DNA of 64,000 nt from Solimonas soli DSM 21787 (GTDB taxonomy: Bacteria; Pseudomonadota; Gammaproteobacteria; Nevskiales; Nevskiaceae), in the NCBI RefSeq assembly GCF_000474945.1, contig NZ_AXDW01000004.1, forward strand, positions 124,001 to 188,000, given 5' to 3'. The position numbers were made by a program, and so were the translations under genes. Position 1 is the first letter of the stretch, and every line of letters begins with the position of its first letter. Of this stretch, positions 10,809-18,910 are shown in pieces. The notes under the pieces were generated by a model, which saw only the letters and a program-made list of their open reading frames with translations, was not told the origin of the DNA and ran no database searches.

Positions 10809-11735
10809 ATGTTGCTCGTCAGGGGCGTGCAGAATCTGCCGAAGGACTGGCGCGGCTGTGCGCTGACCATCGGCAATTTCGACGGCCTGCATCTCGGCCA
10901 TCGGGCGCTGATCGAGCGCACGCGCCTGCGCGCGCAGGAGCTCGGGCTGCCGCTGACCGTGATGTGCTTCGAGCCGACGCCGCGCGAATACTTCCGGCCG
11001 CAGTCGGCGCCGGGCCGCATCAGCAACCTGCGCAGCAAGCTCGCCGACTTCGAGGCGGCTGGCGTCGAGGTGGTCGTCGTGCAGCGCTTCGGCAAGCCGT
11101 TCTGCACGCTCAGCGGCCTGGCGTTCATCGACCACATCATTCACCAGCATCTGCGCGCCAGGGCGGTGATCGTCGGCGACGATTTCAATTTCGGTGCGGC
11201 GCGCTCCGGCGACATGGGCCTGCTGCGGGCGCGGGGCGCCGAATGCGGCTTCACGACGGAAAGCGTGCCGAGCGTCGTCGTCGACGGCGAGCGCTGCAGT
11301 TCGACGGCGATCCGCGAGGCGCTGGCGATCCCGGATCTTTCGCGCGCGGCGCGGATGCTCGGTCGGCCGTACCGCCTGCTCGGCCATGTCCGCCATGGCC
11401 TCAAGCTCGGCCGCGAACTCGGCATGCCGACCGCCAATCTCTACCTGCTGCGGCCGCCGGCCCTGCGCCTCGGCATCTATGCGGTCGAGGCGCAGCTGCG
11501 CGGCGAACCGCGCCCGTGGAAGGGCGTCGCGGCGCTCGGCGTGCGGCCGACGCTGGGCCTGACGCACGTGCTGCTCGAAACGCATCTGTTCGAGCCGCCG
11601 GGCGATATCTACGGCGCGCGCATCGAGGTCGAGTTCCGGCATTTCCTGCGTCCCGAACTGCGCTTCGATTCGCTCGATGCGCTGAAGGTGCAGATGCAGC
11701 GCGACAAGCTCGATGCCATGGCCCTGCTCCGATAG
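10809..11735 (+). CDS. ribF: Bifunctional riboflavin kinase / FAD synthetase
   Basis: A 308-residue cytoplasmic enzyme making FMN and FAD from riboflavin. The N-terminal nucleotidyltransferase domain shows TIGNFDGLHLGHRALIERT (residues ~19-37) with its HxGH site, and GDDFNFG and SSTAIREAL motifs follow. The C-terminal kinase domain shows GRELGMPTANL. It starts two bases after murJ stops, so it is translationally close. The gene order murJ-ribF-ileS is widespread in gammaproteobacteria. Gene end to ileS start is about 100 bases. Confidence 0.97.
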   Translation: MLLVRGVQNLPKDWRGCALTIGNFDGLHLGHRALIERTRLRAQELGLPLTVMCFEPTPREYFRPQSAPGRISNLRSKLADFEAAGVEVVVVQRFGKPFCTLSGLAFIDHIIHQHLRARAVIVGDDFNFGAARSGDMGLLRARGAECGFTTESVPSVVVDGERCSSTAIREALAIPDLSRAARMLGRPYRLLGHVRHGLKLGRELGMPTANLYLLRPPALRLGIYAVEAQLRGEPRPWKGVAALGVRPTLGLTHVLLETHLFEPPGDIYGARIEVEFRHFLRPELRFDSLDALKVQMQRDKLDAMALLR

Positions 11736-11839
11736 CTTTTGGGGGCGGGGCGGCCGATAATCGGCAGCTCACTCCACCGCTTACCGCCGCGCCGGCATCC
11801 GCCGCCGGCCGCCGCAGCCGCGCGATACGCAAGCCGACC

Positions 11840-14677
11840 GTGACCGACAAGCCGCCCAGCCCGCTGGACCTCAAAGCCACCATCAACCTGCCGGAAACCG
11901 CGTTTCCGATGCAGGCCAACCTCGCCAGGCGCGAGCCGGAGATGCTCGCGCGCTGGCTGGCGGAAGACCTTTACGGGCAGATCCAGAAGGCGACGGCCGG
12001 CCGGCCGAAGTTCTGGTTCGTCGACGGCCCGCCCTACGCGAACGGCGACATTCACCTCGGCCACGCCGTCAACAAGACGCTGAAGGACATGATCGTCAAG
12101 GCCGCCCGCCTCGACGGTTACGACGCCGCCTTCGTGCCGGGCTGGGACTGCCACGGCCTGCCGATCGAACTGCAGGTCGAGAAGAAGTTCGGCAAGGTGG
12201 GCGACAAGGTGGATGCGAAGACCTTCCGCGAGAAGTGCCGCGAGTACGCCACCGAGCAGGTCGGCCGTCAGCGCGAAGGCTTCAAGCGGCTCGGCGTGCT
12301 CGCCGACTGGGAGCGTCCGTACCTGACGATGCGTCCGTCCTACGAGGCCGAGCAGCTGCGCGTGCTGGCCCGGATCATCGACAACGGCCACGTCGTGCGC
12401 GGCTTCAAGCCGGTGCACTGGTGTCTCGATTGCGGCTCGTCGCTCGCCGAGGCGGAAGTCGAATACCAGGACAAGCAGTCGAGCGCGATCGACGTGAAGT
12501 TCGCGGCGGCCGACGCCGCCGATCTCGCGCGGCGCTTCGGCGTCGGCGATGCCAGCGGCGCGGCCTTCGTGATCTGGACGACGACGCCGTGGACGCTACC
12601 GGCCAACCAGGCGGTCGCGGCGAACGCCGGGCTCGACTACGCGCTGGTCGACTTTGCCGGAGCCGGCCGCGTCGTCATCGCCGCCGATCTCGTCGAGGCG
12701 ACCGCCCGACGCTGGGGCGATGCAGCGAAAGTGCGGGCGACGGTGAAAGGCGCCGCGCTCGAAGGCGCCAAGGCGCAGCATCCGTTCGCCGAGCGCATCG
12801 TGCCGGTCGTTCTCGGCGAGCACGTCACGCTCGACGCCGGCACCGGCCTCGTGCACACGGCGCCGGCGCACGGCGTCGAGGACTATGCGGTCGGCAAGCT
12901 CTACGGCCTGCCGGTCGACAATCCGGTCGCCGGCAACGGCGTGTTCATCAGCGGCACGCCGCGGGTCGCCGGCCTGCACGTGCGCAAGGCCGAGGCGCCG
13001 ATCATCGACGCGCTGCGCGACGGCGGCGCGCTCGTGCACCTGGCGACCATCACGCACAGTTATCCGCACTGCTGGCGGCACAAGACGCCGCTGATCTTCC
13101 GCGCCACGCCGCAGTGGTTCATGTCGATGGACCGGCGCGGGCTGCGCGAGGGCGCGCTCGAGGCGATCGCCAGGACCGACTGGATTCCCGACTGGGGCCA
13201 GAACCGCATCCACGACATGATCGCCAGCCGCCCGGACTGGTGCATCTCGCGCCAGCGCTACTGGGGCGTGCCGCTGGCGATCTTCATCGACCGCCAAACG
13301 CAGGAGCTGCATCCGGATGCGGCGGCACTGCTGCGCAGGATCGCCGACAAGGTCGAAGCCGAAGGCCTCGAAGCCTGGTTCGGCTCGACGCCGGCCGACT
13401 GGGGTGTCGATGAGGCGCAATACGAGAAGGGCAGCGACACGCTCGACGTCTGGTTCGATTCCGGCGTCGCGCACCAGTGCGTGTTCAAGTCGATGATCCC
13501 GGAGGCGCTCGACGCCGACGGTCTGGCGCCGCAGGCCGATATCTATCTCGAAGGCTCCGACCAGCATCGCGGCTGGTTCCACTCGTCGCTGCTCACGTCC
13601 GTGGCGATGCGCGGCCGCTCGCCGTACAAGCAGGTGCTGACGCACGGCTTCACGGTCGACGAGCAGGGCCGCAAGATGTCGAAGTCGCTCGGCAACGGCA
13701 TCGAGCCGCAGGAGATCATGAAGACCCTGGGCGCCGACGTGCTGCGCCTGTGGGTGGCGTCGAGCGATTACTCCGGCGAGATCGTGCTGTCGAAGACGCT
13801 CTTGCAGCGCATCGCCGAGGCGTATCGCCGCATCCGCAACACGGCGCGCTATCTGCTCGGCAGCTTCAAGGACTTCGATCCGGCCACCGATCTGGTCGCG
13901 CCGGATCAGCTGGTCGCCGTCGACGCCTGGGCGATCGCGCAGGCGGCGGCGCTGCAGGCCGAACTCAAGGAGGCCTACGGCCGCCGCGAGTTCCATCTGG
14001 TCTATCACAAGCTGCACAACTACTGCGTCAACGATCTCGGCGGCCTGTATCTCGATCTGCTCAAGGATCGTCTGTACACGCTGCCATCGCGGTCGCTGGC
14101 GCGCCGCTCGGCGCAGACCGCGCTGCTGCACATCGCCGAGGGCATGGTGCGCTGGATCGCGCCGATCCTCTCGTACACCGCCGACGAGATCTGGCGCATG
14201 CTGCCGGGCGAGCGCACGGTCACCGTCTTCGCGCAGCCCTGGTATGCCTTTCCGGCCGTGCCGGCGACGACGGTCGACTGGGCGACGCTCAAGGCGGTGC
14301 GCGAGCCGGTCAAGAAGGTGCTCGAGGAGTTGCGCGTCGCCGGCCAGATCGGCTCGGGTCTCAATGCCGAGGTGACGCTGTACGCCGACGGTGCGCCGGC
14401 CGAGGCGCTCGCCAAGGTCGGTGACGAACTGCGCTTCTGGTTCATCACCTCGGGCGCGAGTGTCGCGCCGCTCGCCGCGAAGCCGGCGAACGCGACGGCG
14501 GCCGGCGAGGGCAGCAATGTCTACATCGTCGCGCAGCCGTCGCCGCATGCGAAGTGCGAGCGCTGCTGGCACCAGCGGGCGGACGTCGGCGTCGATCCGG
14601 CGTATCCGACGATCTGCGGGCGCTGCGTCGTCAACATCGCGCCTGACGGCATCGGCGAAACGCGGAGTTTCATTTGA
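11840..14677 (+). CDS. ileS: Isoleucyl-tRNA synthetase
   Basis: A 945-residue class I aminoacyl-tRNA synthetase, normal length for bacterial type IleRS. The HIGH box is H72-L-G-H75 in GPPYANGDIHLGHAVNK, and the KMSKS box is at residues 612-616. The C-terminal zinc finger CERCWHQ / CGRCVV is present. The start is taken as GTG at 11840 because the residues after it align with the family N-terminus (LKATINLPETAFPMQANLA); an ATG at 11909 would cut off that conserved segment. Its stop overlaps the next gene by one base. Confidence 0.97.
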   Translation: MTDKPPSPLDLKATINLPETAFPMQANLARREPEMLARWLAEDLYGQIQKATAGRPKFWFVDGPPYANGDIHLGHAVNKTLKDMIVKAARLDGYDAAFVPGWDCHGLPIELQVEKKFGKVGDKVDAKTFREKCREYATEQVGRQREGFKRLGVLADWERPYLTMRPSYEAEQLRVLARIIDNGHVVRGFKPVHWCLDCGSSLAEAEVEYQDKQSSAIDVKFAAADAADLARRFGVGDASGAAFVIWTTTPWTLPANQAVAANAGLDYALVDFAGAGRVVIAADLVEATARRWGDAAKVRATVKGAALEGAKAQHPFAERIVPVVLGEHVTLDAGTGLVHTAPAHGVEDYAVGKLYGLPVDNPVAGNGVFISGTPRVAGLHVRKAEAPIIDALRDGGALVHLATITHSYPHCWRHKTPLIFRATPQWFMSMDRRGLREGALEAIARTDWIPDWGQNRIHDMIASRPDWCISRQRYWGVPLAIFIDRQTQELHPDAAALLRRIADKVEAEGLEAWFGSTPADWGVDEAQYEKGSDTLDVWFDSGVAHQCVFKSMIPEALDADGLAPQADIYLEGSDQHRGWFHSSLLTSVAMRGRSPYKQVLTHGFTVDEQGRKMSKSLGNGIEPQEIMKTLGADVLRLWVASSDYSGEIVLSKTLLQRIAEAYRRIRNTARYLLGSFKDFDPATDLVAPDQLVAVDAWAIAQAAALQAELKEAYGRREFHLVYHKLHNYCVNDLGGLYLDLLKDRLYTLPSRSLARRSAQTALLHIAEGMVRWIAPILSYTADEIWRMLPGERTVTVFAQPWYAFPAVPATTVDWATLKAVREPVKKVLEELRVAGQIGSGLNAEVTLYADGAPAEALAKVGDELRFWFITSGASVAPLAAKPANATAAGEGSNVYIVAQPSPHAKCERCWHQRADVGVDPAYPTICGRCVVNIAPDGIGETRSFI

Positions 14678-15072
14678 TGCTGCGCCGTCTGTCTCTGGCC
14701 TACGCGGCCGGACTCGCGGCGGCGCTGGTCGCCAGCGTCGCCTTGTGGGCGGCCGGGCACTTCGGCCTGCTCGCCAGGCTGCACGTGGCGATCGCGCCGG
14801 CGCTCGGTCTGTACTGGCTTTATCCGCGCCTGATCGTCGGCGGTCTCTGGGGCCTTCTGCTGCTGCTGCCGATCGGCGGCTCGGCGTTCCTGCGCGGCGT
14901 CGTGCTGAGCCTGGCGCCGACGCTGGTCACGCTGCTGTGGATCTTTCCGTTCCAGACCGGGCAGGGCTGGCTGGGGCTCGAACTCGGCCTGCTGACGCCG
15001 CTGGTGATCTGGGCCGTCAATCTCATCTGGGCCTGGACTGCGGTAATCTGGTCGCGTGCGACCGGGCTATGA
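14677..15072 (+). CDS. Small integral membrane protein of unknown function
   Basis: A 131-residue, strongly hydrophobic protein with probably four membrane helices (about residues 7-28, 45-62, 68-88 and 100-122). A conserved-looking block LYPRLIVGGLWGLLLLLPIG joins helices 2 and 3. I do not recognise a named family. Its ATG overlaps the ileS stop (TGATG), so it is translationally coupled to ileS and co-transcribed with lspA about 90 bases downstream. Position suggests, but does not show, a role at the inner membrane; it could simply ride in the operon. Confidence 0.8.
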   Translation: MLRRLSLAYAAGLAAALVASVALWAAGHFGLLARLHVAIAPALGLYWLYPRLIVGGLWGLLLLLPIGGSAFLRGVVLSLAPTLVTLLWIFPFQTGQGWLGLELGLLTPLVIWAVNLIWAWTAVIWSRATGL

Positions 15073-15162
15073 ACCTGCAACGTCACTCCCGCGGTAGCGC
15101 CGGATCTCTGGATGCCCTCTTGCGCGCATGATGGAAATGGACTGAAGCCTCGCCCTGAACCC

Positions 15163-15657
15163 ATGTCTTTTCAGTACAAAAACGTTTACTGGCTGTGGCT
15201 GACGGTGGCGGTGATCCTCGTCGACCAGATCAGCAAGCAGCTGATCGTCCGCCATTTGCAGTGGTTCGACGTGATGCCGCTGCTGCCGCATTTCAATCTC
15301 GTGCACATGAAGAACACCGGCGCGGCGTTCTCGATGATGTCGGATGCCTCGCCGGTGCTGTTCGTGCTGCTCGGCGTCGGCGTCAGCATCGGCATCCTGG
15401 TCTGGCTGCGCCGGCATCCGCGCGACCAGCATCTGGTCGCCGTGGCGCTGTCGCTGATCATGGGCGGCGCGCTCGGCAATGTCATCGACCGCGTCACGCG
15501 CGGCCACGTCGTCGACTTCGTCGATTTCTATGTCGGCAGCTGGCACTTCGCGGCCTTCAACGTCGCCGACATGGCGATCAGCTGCGGCGCCGCGCTGCTG
15601 GTGCTCGACATGCTGCTCGACACGTTCCGCCGCAGGACGGCGAAGGCCCCGGGCTGA
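15163..15657 (+). CDS. lspA: Lipoprotein signal peptidase
   Basis: A 164-residue aspartic protease of the inner membrane with four helices. It cleaves the signal peptide of prolipoproteins before the lipid-modified cysteine. The catalytic aspartates are D118 in [10 protein letters not shown] and D136 in FNVADMAIS, and the conserved NTGAAFS and GALGNVIDR blocks are present. Substrates visible in this window are BamE and probably the ceramidase. It is part of the ileS-lspA-ispH group; ispH starts two bases after its stop. Confidence 0.97.
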   Translation: MSFQYKNVYWLWLTVAVILVDQISKQLIVRHLQWFDVMPLLPHFNLVHMKNTGAAFSMMSDASPVLFVLLGVGVSIGILVWLRRHPRDQHLVAVALSLIMGGALGNVIDRVTRGHVVDFVDFYVGSWHFAAFNVADMAISCGAALLVLDMLLDTFRRRTAKAPG

Positions 15658-15658
15658 G

Positions 15659-16624
15659 ATGCAAGGCATGGAGATCCTGCTCGCCAATCCGCGCGGATTC
15701 TGCGCCGGCGTCGATCGAGCGATCGAGATCGTCGAGCGCGCGCTCGAGGTGCTCGGCGCGCCGATCTACGTGCGCCACGAAGTCGTGCACAACCGCTTCG
15801 TGGTCGAGAACCTCCGTGCCAAGGGCGCCGTTTTCGTCGAGGAAGTCGACGAGGTGCCGATCGGTGCAACCTGCATTTTCTCCGCGCACGGCGTCTCGCA
15901 GGCGGTGCGCGAGGCGGCGGCGAGGCGGCACCTGACCGTGTTCGACGCGACCTGTCCGCTGGTCACCAAGGTGCACATCGAGGTCAAGCGCTATTCGCGC
16001 GAGGGCCGCGAGGTGGTGCTGATCGGTCATGCCGGGCATCCGGAGGTCGAAGGCACGATGGGCCAGTTCGACGCCAGCCAGGGTGGTGCGATCTATCTCG
16101 TCGAAACACCGGACGACGTCGTGCGCCTGCCGATCCGCGATCCGGCGCGCGTCGCCTTCGTCACGCAGACCACGCTGTCGATGGACGACACCGCCAAGGT
16201 CATCGACGCGCTGCGCGCGCGGTTCCCGCAGGTGCACGGCCCGCGCAAGGACGACATCTGCTATGCGACGCAGAATCGCCAGGACGCGGTGAAGGATCTG
16301 GCGGCGCAGTGCGACGCGCTGCTCGTGGTCGGCTCGCGCAACAGTTCCAACTCGAACCGCCTGCGCGAGCTGGCCGAGAGCCGCGGCACGCCGGCCTATC
16401 TGATCGACGGGGCGCAGGACATCCGCGCCGAATGGATCCAGGGCAAGCGGCGCGTCGGCGTCACCGCCGGCGCATCGGCGCCGGAAGTGCTGGTGCGCGA
16501 GGTCATCGCGCGGCTCAAGGAGTTCGGCGGCACGGCGGTCAGCGAGCTCGCCGGTCGCGAGGAACACATCGTCTTCTCGCTGCCGCCGGCGCTGCGTCGC
16601 GCCACGAAGACGGCGATCCCGTGA
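15659..16624 (+). CDS. ispH: 4-hydroxy-3-methylbut-2-enyl diphosphate reductase
   Basis: A 321-residue iron-sulfur enzyme for the last step of the MEP isoprenoid pathway, reducing HMBPP to IPP and DMAPP. The three cluster cysteines are C15 ([13 protein letters not shown]), C99 ([12 protein letters not shown]) and C201 ([11 protein letters not shown]). [14 protein letters not shown] is also typical. An ATG three codons in (15668) aligns with the E. coli start and is an equal candidate; either start gives an intact enzyme. It is the last of the ileS-lspA-ispH run, immediately followed by a repeat element and thiO. Confidence 0.97.
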   Translation: MQGMEILLANPRGFCAGVDRAIEIVERALEVLGAPIYVRHEVVHNRFVVENLRAKGAVFVEEVDEVPIGATCIFSAHGVSQAVREAAARRHLTVFDATCPLVTKVHIEVKRYSREGREVVLIGHAGHPEVEGTMGQFDASQGGAIYLVETPDDVVRLPIRDPARVAFVTQTTLSMDDTAKVIDALRARFPQVHGPRKDDICYATQNRQDAVKDLAAQCDALLVVGSRNSSNSNRLRELAESRGTPAYLIDGAQDIRAEWIQGKRRVGVTAGASAPEVLVREVIARLKEFGGTAVSELAGREEHIVFSLPPALRRATKTAIP

Positions 16625-16627
16625 CTT

Positions 16628-16752
16628 CCTCGCCCTCGTCGCGTAGCGAGGGGGGAGACGGTGCGGGCGAGGCGGAGTCCGCCAATGGCGCCTGTCGATC
16701 CATTGGCCCCTCAACCCGACCCTCCACGCTCGTTCGAGGGGAGGGCGAGTCC
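16628..16752. repeat. GC-rich palindromic element, copy 2, between ispH and thiO
   Basis: Starts four bases after the ispH stop and fills the gap to thiO. It contains CCTCGCCC (16628-16635) and GGGCGAGG (16665-16672) as outer arms with CCCTCGTCGCG-TAG-CGAGGGG nested inside, then a second half with CTCGTTCGAGGGGAGGGCGAG near 16733-16750. The core resembles the element at 2206-2241 (CCCTCGTCGCGTxxCGA...GGGGGAGA). The end of the element supplies the purine-rich ribosome-binding site of thiO. Confidence 0.6.
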
Positions 16753-17679
16753 TTGAGGCGCTACGACGTCGCCATCGTCGGTGGCGGCGTCATCGGCATG
16801 GCCTGCGCCGAAGCGCTGAGCCGCGCCGGCCAGTCGGTGTGCATCGTCGAAAAGGGCGAACTCGGCCGCGGCGCCTCCTGGGCCGGCGGCGGCATGTTGT
16901 GCCCGCTGCCACCGGATCATGTGCCGGAGCCGATCCGTGAACTGCTCGCCGAGAGCCTGGCGCTGTATCCCGAATGGTGTGCGCGCCTGCAGCGTGAATC
17001 CGGCATCGACCCCGAGTACTGGGAATGCGGCGCCGACTACATCAAGAACGACGGTCGCCACATCGAGTATCCGCGCCTGGCGCAGGTGCGCAATCCGCGC
17101 CTGATGAAAGCCCTCGCCGGCACGCTGCGCGCGCGCGGCGTGAGCGTGCGCGAACACAGCACGGCGCTCGGCTGGATCGAAGCCGATGGCGTGGTGAACG
17201 GCGTGCGCACCACGCGCGGCGATATCGCCTGCGGCAAAGCCGTGCTCGCCGCCGGCGCGTGGTCGGCGGCGCTGGGTGCCGACGACGTGCGCCCGGCGAA
17301 GGGACAGATGCTGCTGCTGCGCTCCACGCCGGGCCATCTGCCGCGCATGCTGATCGGCGACGAGGTCTATCTGATCCCGCGCCGCGACGGGCACATCCTC
17401 GTCGGCAGCACGATCGAGGATGTCGGCTTCGATGTCGCGCCGACGGCTGCCGCGCGCACGCATCTGCTCGCGCGCGCCGTCCGGCTCTGGCCGCCGGCCG
17501 CCGGGCTGCCCCTCGTCGCGCACTGGGCGGGACTGCGGCCGCGGCTGGCAGGCGACGGCCCGGCGCTCGGGCCGCACCCGCGCACCGGCGGTCTGTGGCT
17601 CGCGACCGGCCACTTCCGCATCGGCCTGACGCTCGCCCCGGCCAGCGCGGCGCGAATCGCGGCACAGTTCACGAACTGA
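16753..17679 (+). CDS. thiO: FAD-dependent glycine oxidase ThiO-like
   Basis: A 308-residue protein of the D-amino-acid oxidase fold. The N-terminus has the dinucleotide motif VAIVGGGVIGMACAEAL, followed by EKGELGRGASWAGGGML; the C-terminal part has HWAGLRPRLAGDGPALG and GLWLATGHFRIG, typical of glycine oxidase. It would oxidise glycine to the imine used in thiazole synthesis for thiamine. No ATG fits: the frame is open upstream through the repeat element, but homology begins right after TTG at 16753, which has GAGGGCGAG just before it, so I take TTG as start. No other thi gene is near, so a general amine oxidase role is possible. Confidence 0.85.
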   Translation: MRRYDVAIVGGGVIGMACAEALSRAGQSVCIVEKGELGRGASWAGGGMLCPLPPDHVPEPIRELLAESLALYPEWCARLQRESGIDPEYWECGADYIKNDGRHIEYPRLAQVRNPRLMKALAGTLRARGVSVREHSTALGWIEADGVVNGVRTTRGDIACGKAVLAAGAWSAALGADDVRPAKGQMLLLRSTPGHLPRMLIGDEVYLIPRRDGHILVGSTIEDVGFDVAPTAAARTHLLARAVRLWPPAAGLPLVAHWAGLRPRLAGDGPALGPHPRTGGLWLATGHFRIGLTLAPASAARIAAQFTN

Positions 17680-17850
17680 TCGCCCCTGGCCCGGTCGGCC
17701 GCGCCGTATCGCGACGAACTGCGAAGCATTCGGCAGTTTCATCCGTCCGCCCACCGCTAGCATCGAGCCGACACGGGTTCGGTCGCGATGTCAGGGGCGG
17801 GAGCATGATGTGGCAATGGTCTCCCGGGTGCCGGTCGCTTGGAGAGCGCC

Positions 17851-18450
17851 ATGGACGGCCAAGGTATGGGCGTGCGGGGACGGCGGAAGCAGCACTGCCG
17901 GCGAGGGCAAGCGGGTTGGTCGGTGTTGGAGGTTCTGACGACGGCGGCCATCGTCTCGGTGAGCATGGGCATCGCGATTCCGGCCGTGCAGGGCGCGCTG
18001 GCGCAGAACCGCCGGGCGGCGGCATCGAACCAGCTGCAACTCGCTTTATTGTCAGCGCGCCAGATGGCGGTAACGCGGAACAGCGCGATGACTTTTTGCG
18101 CCGGCAGCGCGGCAGAGGGCTGTCATGGCGACTGGACGCGCAAGGAGTGGATCATTTTTTCCGACCGCGATCACGACGGCAATGTCGACGATGACGAGCC
18201 ATTGACGTTCGTGGATCGCCTGTCGTCGTCAAGTTCGCTCGAAATAGCCGGGAACGGGCCGTTCCGCCGCGCCGTGGTGTTTCGCGAAAGCGGCGCGGCG
18301 GAGACGGTGACGGGCGCTTTTGCCGCCGGCACGCTGCGCATCTGCATCAAGAAGGCGGCGGGGACCAATGCGACCGACCTTCTGCTGATCGGCAGCGGCC
18401 GCGCCGAGCCGACACTGCGGAATTTCGCAGGTAACTGTCCGGCGCCCTGA
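17851..18450 (+). CDS. FimT/GspH family type IV pseudopilin, variant with Trp at mature position 1
   Basis: A 199-residue prepilin-like protein. The leader of 22 residues ends in GQAG, and the mature protein would start WSVLEVLTTAAIVSVSMG: Glu is at +5 as required, but residue +1 is Trp instead of the usual Phe. The rest matches the GspH/FimT shape (NQLQLALLSARQMAVTRNSAM, then FRESGAAETV). It is encoded opposite to, and convergent with, the pilE cluster. Position equals the fimT/fimU slot beside ispH in Pseudomonas. GGAG lies six bases before the ATG; a TTG at 17839 is an alternative start. Likely a minor pilin of the same pilus. Confidence 0.82.
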   Translation: MDGQGMGVRGRRKQHCRRGQAGWSVLEVLTTAAIVSVSMGIAIPAVQGALAQNRRAAASNQLQLALLSARQMAVTRNSAMTFCAGSAAEGCHGDWTRKEWIIFSDRDHDGNVDDDEPLTFVDRLSSSSSLEIAGNGPFRRAVVFRESGAAETVTGAFAAGTLRICIKKAAGTNATDLLLIGSGRAEPTLRNFAGNCPAP

Positions 18451-18462
18451 GCTGAGCAGCGG

Positions 18463-18891
18463 TTACCAGCAATCCGTGGTGCCGGCGCCGCGCGTGCCGG
18501 TCTGGTTGAGCGTCAGCGTTCCGCACTGCGTATCACGGATGGCTTGCTTGCCGGTGGGTACGGCCTGCAAGGTGTAGCTTGAAGCAGCAACGGTGCTGAG
18601 GCTGTATCCATAGTCCTTGCCGGTGTTCTGCGTGCCGGCGCAGTCGAGCGTCGGCAGGCTGATGGCCGTGCCGGCCAGATCCTGGTCGTAGCGCAGATTC
18701 GTGGCGTAGAAGCGCTCCATGTACGTCGCGTAGTTCGACAGACAGGCTTCGGCGGCGCGTCGCTTGGTTTTGGTCACGGACTTGACGTAGGAGGGATAGG
18801 CGATTCGCGCCAGAATGCCGACGATCAAAACGACGATCATGAGTTCGATCAGCGAGAAGCCGGCCTGGCCGCTCCTGGGATGTCTCAGCAT
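18463..18891 (-). CDS. pilE: Type IV minor pilin PilE
   Basis: A 142-residue prepilin with an 11-residue leader ending GQAG and mature start FSLIELMIVVLIVGIL; Glu at +5 is present. Two cysteines near the C-terminus (CGTLTLNQ... and the final DCW) could form the D-region disulfide. Last gene of the fimT-pilV-pilW-pilX-pilY1-pilE run on this strand, the same order as in Pseudomonas and Xanthomonas. Minor pilins form the pilus tip complex that primes assembly and carries PilY1. Confidence 0.93.
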   Translation of the reverse strand: MLRHPRSGQAGFSLIELMIVVLIVGILARIAYPSYVKSVTKTKRRAAEACLSNYATYMERFYATNLRYDQDLAGTAISLPTLDCAGTQNTGKDYGYSLSTVAASSYTLQAVPTGKQAIRDTQCGTLTLNQTGTRGAGTTDCW

Positions 18892-18910
18892 GGCATCTAC
18901 TCCGATGCGC

